From Lamellibrachia satsuma (taxonomy: Eukaryota > Annelida > Polychaeta > Sabellida > Siboglinidae): a stretch of 64,000 nucleotides of DNA. The stretch covers positions 4,978,501 to 5,042,500 of the forward strand of contig BSQZ01000005.1 of NCBI GenBank assembly GCA_033239005.1, written 5' to 3'. Below the pieces are notes generated by a model that had not been told where the DNA came from, did no database searches, and saw nothing but the letters and a program-made list of their open reading frames with translations. A program made the translations under genes and the position numbers. This document shows, piece after piece, positions 1-12,893 of the stretch (position 1 is its first letter; each line of letters opens with the position of its first letter).

Positions 1-1760
1 CACTCAAAACTATTTTTTATATTGTGATGAAATTATGATTTAAGATTTTATTGTTCGGGTTCACTTTGGATCATGTAGAACACCAGGAATTGAAGTTACT
101 CCACATCAAATTAATGTTCTTATTCCTATGTGCGCTTTGTGCCATTATACCCAGAGCAAACACTGCGCAGTATCAGTTACGATTCTATTGTGTATCTTAA
201 ATTGAATGTTGGAAATGTAGAATGTCCTCTAGTTTTTGTGGAATCAGAACATTATGTCCTATTGATTTCAGAGGTTCAGGACATTTTATCTTATCACTTC
301 TGTTTTCAGTGTGCATCACTGTGTATTTTGTTTCTTTATCAACTTCTCGATGTCACTGCATTCACAAATTTGATACCTGCGAAACATAACAGCATATTTA
401 AACTATTATCCAATTTTAATTATAAACTACCTAAGCCAAAATAGTGAGAATAAATAAAAAAATATATATATGTTGTAATATGTTGTAATTGTAATATCCT
501 CATAATCATGATGTTAATCAATGTGTCTTTTATAGTAAACTTAGCAATTGGTTTAACTTCCCTTTTAAATTAATTTGTTTGCACAGCTTAACGTGACAAA
601 TCATGAAAGGACTTCTTGACTTTTTGTGAGACAGTATTGATGGCTTTCATTTGTGCTCACTTGTGTAATTGATGGCTGACTGAAGAAAAACCCTTTCATT
701 GTGGACTTCCTGGCTTACATAAAGAGAGGAAGAATTTAACAGAGAAAGGATCAAGGCTTGAATTGGTATCCAATACAACTGTGGTGGATATTAACTTGAG
801 GCTTCTTACTGAGAAAACGTTTAAAGGGAATTACCTCTGTGGCTTCAATGTGCAGATCAATGAATGAAGGTGTGACATTTCACCATTACCAAATCAAAAT
901 GAAACCACATCATGTTATGCAAGCCACCAACATTGCATGTGGGGCTGTGGAGTAATTTATATGACAAAATTCTGGTATGATGTCATTACTGCATAGTTAC
1001 ATGTTAGCTATGGAACATTTGGAAGATTATTTAACTTTATCTTTCCACCCCTACCTCATTTATTATAGGTTGGAATATTTGCATTGATTAAATGGACTAC
1101 TATCTACCCCTCAAATTGTGAAATGTCTTCTAAATTTATCGCACTTAAAATCAAGAAACAATGTTCAGCATAAGAAACCACAAATAAAAATTGGTTCTTG
1201 CTGAGTATGTAGTATCTATGGCTTGACTTCGAAGATTCATCAGCTGCAGCAAGCTTGAGTTGTTCTATTGTGTTGAAATATTCCACTTTGGGAATTATAT
1301 GTTTTTGACATATTTGAAACCTTTTGTAAAGTTCTTCCTTAAATTGTACTTCGTAATTATCCTGGGCCACTGTGATAGCTATGCCAAGAGACAAGTGATT
1401 AACACCTATTGATTGTGTTCTTTTTATAGGGACAGGCAATGCACAGTAGCCAATTGAGACAGTCACCATTGTCAGGCAATTAGCATTCCCAGTTGGAGAA
1501 TGGTTGGGTCATCCATTATCTGTCCATCAAATCAGAGAATACTAGTGTAAGGTGGAGGGTTAGAATCTTGGGAGGGTTAGAATCTTGTACTCATAGAGGG
1601 ATAAATTATTAGCAAAATGTTGCTGTTTGCAAATATATAGCAAATATTTATTCACTTTGTTTATCTACTTGAGTAATGTTAATGTCTGAAGAATTATGAA
1701 AGCTGACATTAATACACAATTAACATTGGAACAATATATAATGACAAAAGTACACAAATT
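1..1760. other. AT-rich non-coding stretch, no gene recognised
   Basis: Open frames here (about 104 codons on + near 130-444, about 121 codons on - near 1104-1469) match nothing I recognise, have no clear splice context, and are typical of chance frames in AT-rich DNA. No repeat or RNA gene is evident. Confidence 0.5.
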
Positions 1761-1921
1761 GTTATTACACAGTATGACTGAAATGGTCACCAGTCAAACT
1801 GTGTAATAACAGTGCCTTATTTCTAGTCATTTCTCGTAATGACTAATTTTCTGTCATTTCGCGAAATGCCCGAGTGAAACAGTCATTTTGCATAATGCCT
1901 AAACATTATGCGAAATGACTG
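1761..1921. repeat. Chain of four related hairpins (MITE-like)
   Basis: Four inverted repeats lie in tandem. The first has 20-base arms at 1761-1780 and 1791-1810 with one mismatch. The second has 8-base arms at 1824-1831 and 1838-1845. The third is a perfect 14-base palindrome at 1855-1868 (CATTTCGCGAAATG). The fourth has 18-base arms across 1880-1921 with one mismatch. Several arms share the motif AGTCATT/AATGACT, so the hairpins look related rather than accidental. A folded-back DNA transposon remnant is the simplest reading; this is inference. Confidence 0.55.
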
Positions 1922-2483
1922 ATTATGCAGATTGACTATAACCTGCCTTAAGGAAGAATTCAGCCATGCTGTAGTTACTATGCAAAAAGTATTTGTATGC
2001 TAACTAGTTAATTACACCTGTTTCTTATTCTACTGTCCAATTATATTGCAGTAATTAACATTAGTTCCTCTACCCAATCTGATATATCATCTAAATAAGT
2101 TATACATAATGACAACACTAGATATTGTATGTATTTTATAACAATACATTATATATTTTTTATCTACCACTTCACCAGCTCCAAAAATGTGTCCTCAAAC
2201 TTGAACATAATTATACTTATGACAGACCAGACCTGATTCTAGATAAGTTTCCAATGTCTGTAGTTCATGTTAATATTTGTATTAATATTGTGTCACCGTG
2301 TCTCAAAAATTCTAGGCTAGTAGCCACGAATGTACAATAAAAGGTGTCAGGATATGTTAAAATAAATGTCATGGTGGATAACAAATGCATCGTTGTGTTA
2401 TATATGCACATTTATTAAACAATATGTTTACGTGAGGAGCCACATTATTAATTGACACCTGTAGTTATGTGTATTACTATAAG

Positions 2484-2566
2484 TGTGTGTACTCTGTAGC
2501 ATGTGTGTGTACATGTGTGTGTACATGTGTGTACATGTGTGTGCTCTGTAGCATGTGTGTGTACAT
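2484..2566. repeat. TGTGTACATG microsatellite
   Basis: Repeats of TGTGTGTACATG are interspersed with two copies of CTCTGTAGCATG. Simple sequence; no coding role seen. Confidence 0.75.
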
Positions 2567-2692
2567 GTCTGACATACCAGTGATGACCCTTGGGGCATAA
2601 TTAACTCTTATGACAACAACAGGATGTTTACACCACCACCCCCCCCACTGCCTACTCACTGTAATAACTCAATTCACAAGCAAGAACTGACC

Positions 2693-2762
2693 TAGTTGTA
2701 GAAGGCACCAGTCATCTAGTTATAGAAGGCACCAGTCACCTAGATATAGAAGGCACAAGTTA
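2693..2762. repeat. Short tandem repeat, about 24-base unit, three copies
   Basis: Three diverged copies of a unit containing CTAGTTATAGAAGGCACCAG occur in a row. An AT microsatellite follows at 2842-2866. Confidence 0.6.
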
Positions 2763-2997
2763 TACAAATAGTTTTTGTCCAATGTGTTGAACTCCATAAC
2801 AAGGTTAAAGGTCCCCTCCCCCAGCACAGGACAAAGTGCATAGATATATATATATATATATATATTTATAGAAGTCGCTGCGAGCAGTGTATCAGTTAAA
2901 CAGACCGTTAGTCGAGCATTAGAAATGTGCTACTTACTAACCGTTTTTGCAGTGATGTCGTGACTGGAAACATTAAACGTATACATTACCTGAAAAA

Positions 2998-5900
2998 ATG
3001 GGAAAACCCAAAAGTAGAACTGTGTCGTCAAATGACGACCAAAGTGATATGGACATAATGGGCTTAAAGCTCATTGAATTACTCACGGAAGAACATGTGC
3101 TTACAAAACTGAGATGTGCACTTTACCCCCAGGAAATAGCAGACAAAATTGACGGTTTAAACAACCAGATAATCAACCTTTTTTTGTATACCTATTTTTT
3201 GTGAATAGTGGTTTGGCTGCCTTAATTTCATGTCCGATTATATTAAAACATTATTGCACAATAAAATATAATGTTAACCAAATAAAAAAATGCAAATAAA
3301 TGATAACTAACAAAACCTTTCTCTTGTATACAGGTGGTATTAAAAAAAAAATTCTAAATAATATATTAGATATCAATAGTAATAATAATAATAATGAAAA
3401 TAATGAACTGCCATTGATACGCCAATCTTCATATTATGACTTTGAAAAATTTTATTCAGTAGCTAAAAACAATAATAAACATTTCAATATTCTAAGTTCT
3501 AACATACAATCAATTAATGCAAAGTTTAGTGAACTCGAGGCATTTGTAAATGACTTATCTTCCTTACATTTTAAATTTAGTATAATATGTCTCCAAGAGA
3601 GCTGGTTATCTGATATGGATGACTTATCATTAATACAATTAAGTGGATATGACTGTATATACCAAGGAAAAAGCTGCAGCAGTACAGGTGGATTAATAAT
3701 ATATATATATATATATAGATCAACAATTTAATTATTAATTAAACATGAAATTAAACACATATAAACATTGGGAGGGGCAAATAATACAAGTAAATGGAGG
3801 AGGCTTACCACAGACGATCACTGTAGGAAATATATACCGACCACCAAGGCCATTAAATGAAAATTATAATGAATTTCTAAATGAATTTAGAACAGTCATA
3901 TCATCTATACAAAATCGTCAAAAAAACAATCTTATTCTAGCAGGGGACTATAATATAAATATGCTAAAAATAAACGAGCAAGAACATTGTAGCAGGTTCT
4001 TTGACATGTTAACTTCATTTAGTCTCTTCCCCCAAATCACTCTTCCTACCAGGTTTACAACCTGTAATGGCACACTAATTGATAATTTCTTTTGTAATTT
4101 AACAAAATATATTAGAGAGTACAGCAGGAATATTAATAAAAAAATTCTCTGATCATCAACTGTATTTCATAATTATGGATACTATTCTGAAAAAACAACA
4201 TCCTACAAAATTCATAGAAATTAATGTTCATAACAAAAAGGCAATGTTAAAAGTCAAAGAGGATTTAATCTCTGCTAAAATATATGAGAAACTAGACATA
4301 AGTCCAACGGCTGACACAAACCGTAAATATAACATTATCCTAGATGAAATCAATCAAGCTAAAAATAAATATATGATGAGTAAATTAGTGAAATTTAATA
4401 AATATAAACATAAAAAGTCTACATGGATAACTCAAGGTCTGCTAGCCCCAATACGACACAGAGACAAACAAACAAACAAACAAATAAAATTAACAAATCT
4501 CCAGAACATGAAATGTTACTGATTAATCTAAGAACATACAATGTTATATTGAAAAGGAGCTTTCATATAACAGAGCAATCATATTTAGAAACACGTTTTA
4601 ATTAACTCAAATTTGACATAAAAATACTTCGAAAACTAAAACTGAAATCCTGTCTAAAAGTAAAACTAATAAATCATTTCCTTCATATTTTAAAGAATCA
4701 AATTCTATTATGACAGATAAATTGGAAATTGCAAATAAATTTAATGCATTTTTTACTAATACGGTGTATAGGGAATCATCTGGCAAACAATATTAAATAC
4801 AAAGGCTTCCATGATCATTCATATTATTTAAATAAAAAAGTAAACACTATTTTTACTTTTTACAAAATTGAAGAATATACTGTAAAGAGAATAATAAATA
4901 ATCTACCAAACAAAAATAATTATGGATTTGATGGTTTTTCCACCAAACTACTAAAATTAATTGAACCTGCAATAACTAAATCTTTAACAGTATTAACAAA
5001 TCAAGTATTAACCACAGGAGTATTCCCCAACAAATTAAAAATTGCTAAGGTTATTCCAATTTATAAAAAAGGTGAGCCAACAATATTTAATAATTATAGA
5101 CCCATATCTCTTCTACCAGCTATCTCAAAAGTATTGGAAAAAATAATTTTTGATCAATTGTCAACTTATTTAAAAGACTCCAAACTTTTCTTTGACCATC
5201 AATATGGTTTTCGACCCAAGCATTCAACAGAATATGCTGCACTGGAATTAATAGATAGAATTATAATCCAAATGGATCAGGATGAAATATCCATAAACAT
5301 ATATTGGGACCTTTCTAAAGCATTCGATACCATTGACCATTTAATTTTAATTGACAAATTAAAATATTATGGTATAAATGGTACAAATCTGAACTTATAC
5401 AGTAGCTACCTAAATTACTGTAAACAATATACTGAAATTGATCATGTAAAATCAAACATGTTACCAATAACAACTGGCATACCACAGGGCTCAATCCATA
5501 CCACAGGGCTCAATCCTAGGACCTCTGTTATTTATTATATGATATTATATCAATGATTTTGCATAAGCCGGTAAAATTTTTTATTTCATCATTTATGCTG
5601 ATGACACAACCTTATAAAGTACTTTAAATACTTTTAATGATAACATACAAAATTACAATTTAGAATCTTTAATAAATGATGAACTAAACGAATGGCTCAA
5701 AATAAATAAATTATCATTAAACATTGCAAAATTTAAAATATGATGTTCCAAAGGACAAATAAAAATATACAGACTCTGAAAAATATACAGACTCTGAAGA
5801 TAGATAATATAAATATTGAACAAGTTAAGGAATTTAATTTCTTAGGTTTAACTATTGATACAAATCTGAACTGGAAAAGACATACTGAAAAATTTTGAAT

Positions 5901-6483
5901 GCCTGTTCTAAAAAGATTGGTATTTTAAATAAATTAAAACATGTGTTATCACAACAAATTAAAACATGATTATGTAATTAATTGATGGTACCACACATTA
6001 ATTATCACATCATGGCTTGGGGTTTTCAAACAAATAGAATAATAAAACTTCAAAAGAAAGCATTGAGAATTATTACCTTTAAGTAATTATAATTCCCACA
6101 CAGAGCCACTCCATAAAAAACTCAGCATGTTAAAAGTAGATGACATTCTTAAATTACAACAATTAAAATTTTATTATAAATATTTACATAACAATTTACC
6201 AGTTTATTTACAAAGCTGGAGGATAATCTTCAACTATGACATACATAATTATGATACACGAATCAAGAATGAAATATATACTTATAAAACTAAACACGAA
6301 TTTGCAAAGCAATGTCTTCGGCATAATTTACCATTTTTACTTAATAATATTCCCACTATAGTTAAGGAAAAGCTTAATACACATAGCTTACAAGGATTTG
6401 CTCAGTATACAAACCTTAATTTTTTACCAAATTATAAAGATTCATGCACAAGGCAACATTGCTATTTATGTATGCAACATTAA
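2998..6483 (+). mobile_element. Broken non-LTR retrotransposon (LINE) with endonuclease and reverse transcriptase
   Basis: This is a LINE copy in the + orientation, broken by stops and frameshifts. In order it shows a short leading open frame (2998-3204), AP-type endonuclease pieces (about 3480-3680 with SSNIQSINAK and CLQESWL; 3820-4130 with YRPP, AGDYN and LIDNFF), then a reverse transcriptase frame (4729-5556 with YRPISLLPA, QYGFRPKHST, LSKAFDTIDH and GIPQGS). The catalytic YADD is readable at 5594-5605. A C-terminal frame follows at 6127-6483. Endonuclease before RT without an RNase H resembles Jockey/CR1-like LINEs; the exact clade is not assigned. It cannot encode an intact protein as it stands. 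Confidence 0.9.
4729..5556 (+). pseudogene. Reverse transcriptase core of the LINE, frameshifted
   Basis: The frame carries RT motifs in the usual order: IPIYKKGE, NYRPISLL, YGFRPKHST, LSKAFDTID and GIPQGS. Directly after PQGS a tandem duplication (ACCACAGGGCTCAATCC, twice between 5480 and 5520) shifts the frame, so the YADD box downstream is read in a different frame. The copy is therefore inactive. Confidence 0.88.
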
Positions 6484-6554
6484 AAAAATACAACCACCTG
6501 TCATCCTTATACTAAAAGGCGCCTAAACTGCAAACACACATAATCAAGCGAGAA

Positions 6555-6660
6555 TAGTAATACACGAACATGCACATGCACACGAACAAGCACATGCATG
6601 CACGCACGCACGCACGCACACCCGCCCGCACGCACACACGCATGCACACACACACACTGT
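6555..6660. repeat. CA/CGCA-rich microsatellite at the LINE 3' side
   Basis: Alternating purine-pyrimidine repeats (GCACGCACGCACG, CACACACAC) follow the end of the LINE. They may have grown from its tail; this is inference. Confidence 0.75.
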
Positions 6661-8390
6661 ATTATTTAAAATTATAATTTAACATGGACATACACTGTAT
6701 ATGTATTATGTGAAATGTATGATGGGTAAAATACAAACATTTCTTCTTTGTGTGTGACAAATTACCCTGTGTAAAGTTTGTTTTGGCAGTGCATGTATTT
6801 CTTGTGTACTGCAACTGGACTTTCAGATGTGAGTGAAGCCTGTGCATAAATGATGAAAAAACATGTCGTGTACACTGTGACGCAATACTTTACAGATGAA
6901 GAGAAATTATAAAGATGAAGACAGCAAACAAATTTATTGAAGATGATCGGAAAAAGACATTTCTAGGACATACACTAAAAAAATGTCAGGTTGTAAAAGC
7001 GCTATTAAAAAATTCAAAAGATCACCATGCTAGAGTAATTACTAAAATACATCAACAGATCAAACTTGATGGCTTGGAAGACCTGCGGATAACAGCAAAT
7101 TACTGACGTCTCCAGGAATAGAATTGTACTGAGTGCTGTCATGGTTTGCTATTTCACCACCAGTGTCATATATAACTATTATTAGCAAGTGCCTGTTACA
7201 GTTGGTGATCTGTGCATACATGGTACAGCATTAGTATTGCAACATCAATTAAATATCACTGAACACTTCTACAAATTGAGACATTATATCCAGTATTGAA
7301 CATCTTATGATAGATAACTGAAAATTACTTCTTAAGGCAATCACACCAACTGTCCACTCAAGCCATCTTTGTCACTAAGTGCAATGACCCGTAGGGGACA
7401 GTGTTGGGTGACAGTGATCTTGATAGGTCTACAGCTGATAGCTGGTGCTCAGACTAATCAATAATGTGGCTGGCTGGGTGAAATGATAAATGCTAGATCA
7501 ACTGATGCGCAGAGGCGAGTGTGGAAGAGAGATATCACTGTATCATACATGTAAGGGTCCGGAAATAAGGAGACATTTTCCCAGACGAAACTGAAGTTAC
7601 AGAGGCATTTCTGTTTCTTTGGAACTCACCAAGAATGCTGTGCATACAATAATAATAATAATGAACTTCTATGGCTCAGAATAATTAAGCATAATCATAA
7701 ACAGGGACGCGCAAAAGTCATCAGAACAATGGACCACTGAAGATTTATACAAGACAAGACTATGGCTTTTATTTGCTACACATTATATATTAACCAAAAT
7801 GTGTAACTTCAATGAACTAATGATTCGTTTATGAGCTGTAGTGCTGTACACACTGACATCCCTTGAAAATAACTTTCCACATAACATCGCTGATTGTGTG
7901 ATTCTGTTCTCTTGGCTTTGAGAAGCACCGGGACTGGTTCCATCCCAGTCCCACACCTGTTGATATTTGGGTTGATACCCCAGTTGATCCCAGCCTGTTG
8001 GCAGTGACAGCTGCATGGGAGTTATTTCCCTCACAGGGGTATATCTGTGGTTGCTTGTGGAGGTTTGGTCCCCCACCGCAGTATGTGAAGGAATTCAGCT
8101 ATCCCGTCTTCACAATTATAGAGTATAAAGTTGTATGTCTTTCAGGTATTCATTTGTTGCTATTACTAACTTTGCAAATTATTTTTCAAAAAGTATTGTT
8201 TTAGTATGAATTCTTCCATCCTTTCTCATAGTTCTTCTCTTTCCTCTTCTTCCATTTTCTTCCCAGTTTTACACAGCTGCTCAGCAAAACCCTCTATACA
8301 AATTTAATTTAAGTTTGCCATATCTCAATCTACAGCCAAAGTTAATAAGTTGTTTCCATTCTTTACCGATATTTCTGGTGTTGGACTGGG
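6661..8390. other. Non-coding stretch, no gene recognised
   Basis: Only short unsupported frames occur. A + frame at 6915-7106 (KKTFLGHTLKK) faintly resembles a LINE RT tail but is too short to call. The segment 7900-8130 looks like mixed repeat sequence without a recognisable family. Confidence 0.4.
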
Positions 8391-8849
8391 CTGGAAACCC
8401 TGGAGCCTAGAAACCTTGAGCCTAGAGACCCTGGAGCCTAGAAACCTTGAACCTAGAAACCCTGGAGCCTAGAGACCCTGGAGCCTAGAGACCCTAAAAC
8501 CTAGAGACCCTGAAGCATAGAGACCCTGGAGCCTAGATACCCTGAAGCATTTAGACTTGGAGCCTAGAGACCTTGGAGCTTAGAAACCCTGAGCCTAGAG
8601 ACCCTGGAGCCTAGAGACCCTGTAGCATAGAGACCCTGGAGCCTAGAAACCCTGAGCCTAGAGACCCTGGAGCGTAGAGACCCTGTAGCATAGAGACCCT
8701 GGAGTCTAGAAACCCTGAGCCTAGAGACCCTGGAGCCTAGAGTCCATGAAGCATAGATACCCTGGAGCCTAGAAACCCTGGAGCCTAGAGGCTAGAGTCC
8801 CTGGAGCCTAGAGGCTAGAGTCCCTGGAGCCTAGAGACTCTGGAGCCCA
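8391..8849. repeat. Minisatellite, 16-base unit
   Basis: Diverged tandem copies of CTAGAGACCCTGGAGC, with GAA, TGA and AGCATAG variants and occasional indels, run for about 460 bases. Length and sequence variation suggest an old array. Confidence 0.9.
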
Positions 8850-9014
8850 TCCAGACCTGCAGCGTAGATGAAAGACTGATGTGTTAACTATTGCATGACT
8901 ACTGCTACATTCAACAGGTCATGCAGTTTGCCACTATATATTACTCACATGTTGCATTTCACTGAATTGATGATGTATTAATCAAAAGTAAACCATTGAC
9001 ACCCACAACTGCTG

Positions 9015-9128
9015 TGTGTGTGTGTATAATAATAATGTGTGTGCATATGTGTGTGCATGCGTGCATATGTGTGTGCATATGTGTGTGCATGCGTGCATTT
9101 GCACACACACGCACACGCACACCCACAC
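9015..9128. repeat. TG/TGCA and CA microsatellite
   Basis: Runs of GTGTGTGCATATGTGTGTGC turn into CACACACGCACACG. Frames on both strands through it are artefacts of simple sequence. ATC repeats follow at 9160-9176. Confidence 0.8.
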
Positions 9129-11198
9129 ACCAATGGGAGCTTGCATATGTATATGTATATCATCATCATCATCTAGTCATCTGGAGGACAGATCCCATAA
9201 AGCTGTTCACAATATCTCTGCATTGGTTTCTGTCCTGCATGCCCAAATTCCAACACAAGTGGTGTATGAATGTATGCAAGTGTAATAGGATTCCAAAGAA
9301 TTGTCACCAAGATTTTGTATTGTCCCTCTGCCACTAGCATTGTCCCCAGTCACTGTAATGTGTTACCAGTCTGGAGGGGCAGTGACTGATGTCTGCTGGT
9401 TGCGGTTGACCTAGCTGTGATTGAACTGCAGTTTCATAAGCCGTGGTCACACAAATACTGTGACCCAAGCACTGCAATCTTTCTGACATTTCACCTATCC
9501 TGATAGATTAGGTGCCTGAAAATTACAGTGTATGTGGTTGTGCATGGCCGGTCAGATAGAAGATAATGGGGGAAACAGTCACATCTGCTAGTGTTTCAGT
9601 ATACAGTTGTTTCAGCTCTCAAGGGCTACAAAACATCAAGGTATCAAATCTAAACAGTCACAGCTATTCTTATGTTCTTCACTGAGTTGCATTTTGAGAC
9701 AAACTTTTTTTTTCAACTTAATTGTTGAGACTTAGGAAATAAGATATAGGTGCAGAAGAGCAGCTTAATCAAGTTTGCAAGGACTCAGTACCACAGCAAC
9801 TTTCTAATGGACAACATAAATGGAAATCTAAGCAGTTTCTTCGGCTTTCGTCGCCCAAGTTCAATTAGCTGTATAAATAAGTGAACTTGGGTACAAGTGC
9901 ACAATAATGTGTGCGCCACGTTTGTGAAAATGTGGATATTAAGATACTACTGCATGGCTCCTTCTCGACTCGACCAGTCTGCCTGATTCCTAGCTTATGC
10001 ATCTGTCTAAAGAATCACGTCTGAGTTTGAATCCGAATAAAGAATGAGCCACAAAAGCAAGAGAAATAGGAAGTAAAATCATGGAATAAAAACTAGATAA
10101 TTAAAATAAAAACATTTTTAGGAAACCATTCACTAAATGTGGGTGTGCCATAACAGGGCACAAAATAAATCTAAAAAATTGCATAGCAATTGTTGCTATG
10201 CAAAATGAGTTTTGCATAGCAAACACGAATTTGCATAGCATTTTTTGTATAGCAGATTACTTGTGATTTTGGGAGTTATGAAAACAACACCATTTCATGA
10301 TTTTGCACTTTTATACATTCATGTGTGTGGTCGACGATGCCTTGGCTTTGATGTGGTTACAATGTTGACAACGACCGTAATGCAAATAGTTTGGGAATTG
10401 AGACAGCGCACTGTTCCCAGGCACTAACTATAGCAACACACTCGGTTGGTGGTGGCATAAAACTACTTCACGATGCTTTTTAATTAATGGGATTTTATAT
10501 GTGGAAAAGGCGTTGTTATCGGGAGGTTTTGATGCCATAAAATGGCATATCGGGAATCGGTGAATAGGGAGCCTCCCGCCGAAATTGGGAGGATTGGCAT
10601 CTTTGTTACAACTAAAATAATAATGTATACTTTTTTCTTCAGAAAACACATCCAGCGGCAACATATGTTAAAATGTTGCCCGGAACATTCAAAAACACGA
10701 TTTCTTCTAAGACCAAGTTTTCTCCAGCTCTGCCAATATAATCTATACGCTGTGACCGATTGCAGCCATTTGTTTGTTGCGATGTCAACCCAACAAGTGC
10801 TAGGGTTATCCCCTATGTTTTAACGCCTTTAATGCCACCACCCTGCTGGTTAGATGATAATTATGATATAAACAAGTTGGGCTGTGATTGGATTCAGGCG
10901 TTTGTCTTGCAGCTGGCCAGGGGAGCCAGGGGTTAATTTCTACGGTAAACAGTTGTAGTGAGCACCAGTAGATTTTGCTACAGATTTGCACAGACGCCGG
11001 CGGCAGTTACCATGATACGCATTCAGTTGGTGGTTTTTTATTCCGGCTGGAATCCTTTCCTAAGTGTGGATTATCCTGTGGGTGTCTTCTGTCTTGCCAG
11101 CCTCCATGTGGTGGATGGTGTTTTTTGTTGCTGTATTGCTGAAAGCTTGTATTTGCGATGCGTAGTTGAATGGCCCCTGGGAAGCCGTGTAATAAGGT
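9129..11198. other. Non-coding stretch with one perfect hairpin
   Basis: No gene is recognised. A hairpin with 11-base perfect arms (TTGCATAGCAA / TTGCTATGCAA, 3-base loop) lies at 10179-10203, and related TTGCATAGCA words follow at 10212-10240, suggesting a small repeat element. Around 9840-9885 the words CAAGTTCAATTAGCTGTATAAATAAG resemble the body of the SINE seen at 16.7 kb; I read that as a degraded copy. Confidence 0.4.
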
Positions 11199-11349
11199 TC
11201 ATGAAAGGATGTGAAATTCCCAGCTGTGTGCTTCCATAGGCTTGATTGAATTTGGCATGAAACCAGTCGACATGGTTTTATTAGTACCTTGCTGGAGACG
11301 GCTGTAGCTGTTGTTGTTGCTGTTGCTGTTGCTGTTGTTATTGTTGTCT

Positions 11350-11752
11350 TTATCCCTGACGTCTGGGGTGAGGCTGGCACCGATACCAGTCATTGATTGT
11401 TTTTCTTCTTCTTTCGTCACTGATCCCGTTTCACTGCCATCTCCACCACCCTTCTCTACTCCCCCATCCCTCACTCTCATTCTCCACGCCCCTCCCTCTC
11501 CCGCCATATCTCTCTTCACACAGTCCTCCAAATTCAGTTTTGGTCTACCTCTTCTCCTTCTATCTGCTCTCTTCATCAACCATTCCCCATGTCCATGAGT
11601 CCATCCCAATTAAAGGGCTCCTCATCATCTTCCTCCTGAAACTGTCTTTCACACCAACTTCCTTCCTCAGATACTCTTTTCTTCGCTTGTCTACTCTTTT
11701 CACTCCTGCATTTCTTCTTAACCAGTTATTTTCACAAACTGCAGCTGAATGA
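11350..11752 (-). mobile_element. LINE reverse transcriptase C-terminal fragment
   Basis: Read on the - strand, two frames joined by a frameshift give CENNWLRRNAGVKRVDKRR near 11750 and, downstream, RADRRRRGRPKL followed by EDCVKRDM near 11510-11570. The block NW(L/V)R..A.VKR.D.RR followed by RRRGRPKLxWEDxVKRD is the well-known C-terminal tail of endonuclease-RT LINE proteins of invertebrates. The conserved part spans only about 80 residues. It is a dead 5'-truncated copy. A CAACAG/TTGCTG triplet stretch lies at about 11310-11345. Confidence 0.75.
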
Positions 11753-12893
11753 ACCGTAATGTCATCAGGTCTGCTAGCTGGGATCCTGTAAGCCTGATTA
11801 GTTTAGGCATCGACGTAGTGGATGTGGCTTCATTTTTGTACCAGCTGCAAGCCAGTTGTTGGTGTCTTGACAGCAGTTGTGTGTCTCGTTCACTAGCAAC
11901 TATGATTGCAAAATCGAGTTTGTAGTTAATTTTGTAACAGCTGTTTGGCAGCATCTGCAGTTGAAAGTAGCAGGAACAATTTCCTGCTCTCGGATTCACA
12001 TTGGGATGTTTTAGAATTGGGGTCATGCTGGAATTTGGCTTTCTGGACCGGAAATTGTTAATTAGACCTTTTATAATGCAGTGAGGTGCTCACACACAAA
12101 GAGTCTGTGTTGGGGGTAATTGATAAGCTGAAAAGAAAAACTAAACTGACCCCGGGACACAACTTAACTATAAAATACCTACAATTGTGGGCTGACAACC
12201 TAACAATGAGGACACTACAACAAGACCATACTATTTACATCTCTTGAATATATAGGTTGTAACATTTCAGGAGGGCAGAACATGTGGGCAAAAAATAGCT
12301 TAAAAAAAGACTAGGTTGAATATGATGAAGTGGTCATACACTCCACATGTATGACATCTGGAGTTTCCTCAATCGATCTATCAATCATATATTTCCATAA
12401 GTACAATCATTATGTGTAATTAATCGACTAACAATTCCATAACATTTAATGTAAGTAGAAAATAGCAATGCTTTGATGGCAATCCTGTTAAATATTTTTA
12501 GTAATGAATGCAAATGTTCTGAGAACCACATGGTATGCCACTGTCGCATTGCAAATGCTAAATTATTCAAGGTGGCATTGTTATGTTGTGTATTAACAGC
12601 TTACTCGATGTGTCTTCTTTAGAGACAGTATGTTCCAGTTCAACAGCACTATGTGTCTCGGTCCACTGGGTAGTGGTTCCAGTTCATTGCACAACACTTA
12701 TGTCTTGTGTCAGAATATATAATTGCCACATAACAGAATACACCATTGTGACTGAAATAACATGTCAGGGTGGAGCTGTTCTGTGGCATACGTGTGGAAC
12801 CACACTTGCTTTACCAGGATCCACGTACTGAAGTTCCAGACCAGGTAAGAAGCATTCATTGTCAAAATGACATATTTATCTCTCTTCAGCGAC

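Noticed and set aside
130..444. 104-codon frame near the left edge, and the 121-codon - frame at 1104-1469
   Set aside because: No recognisable domain, no splice or promoter context, and AT-rich composition.
6915..7106. Short + frame with KKTFLGHTLKK resembling a LINE RT tail
   Set aside because: The similarity is too short and the rest of the frame does not follow the family pattern.
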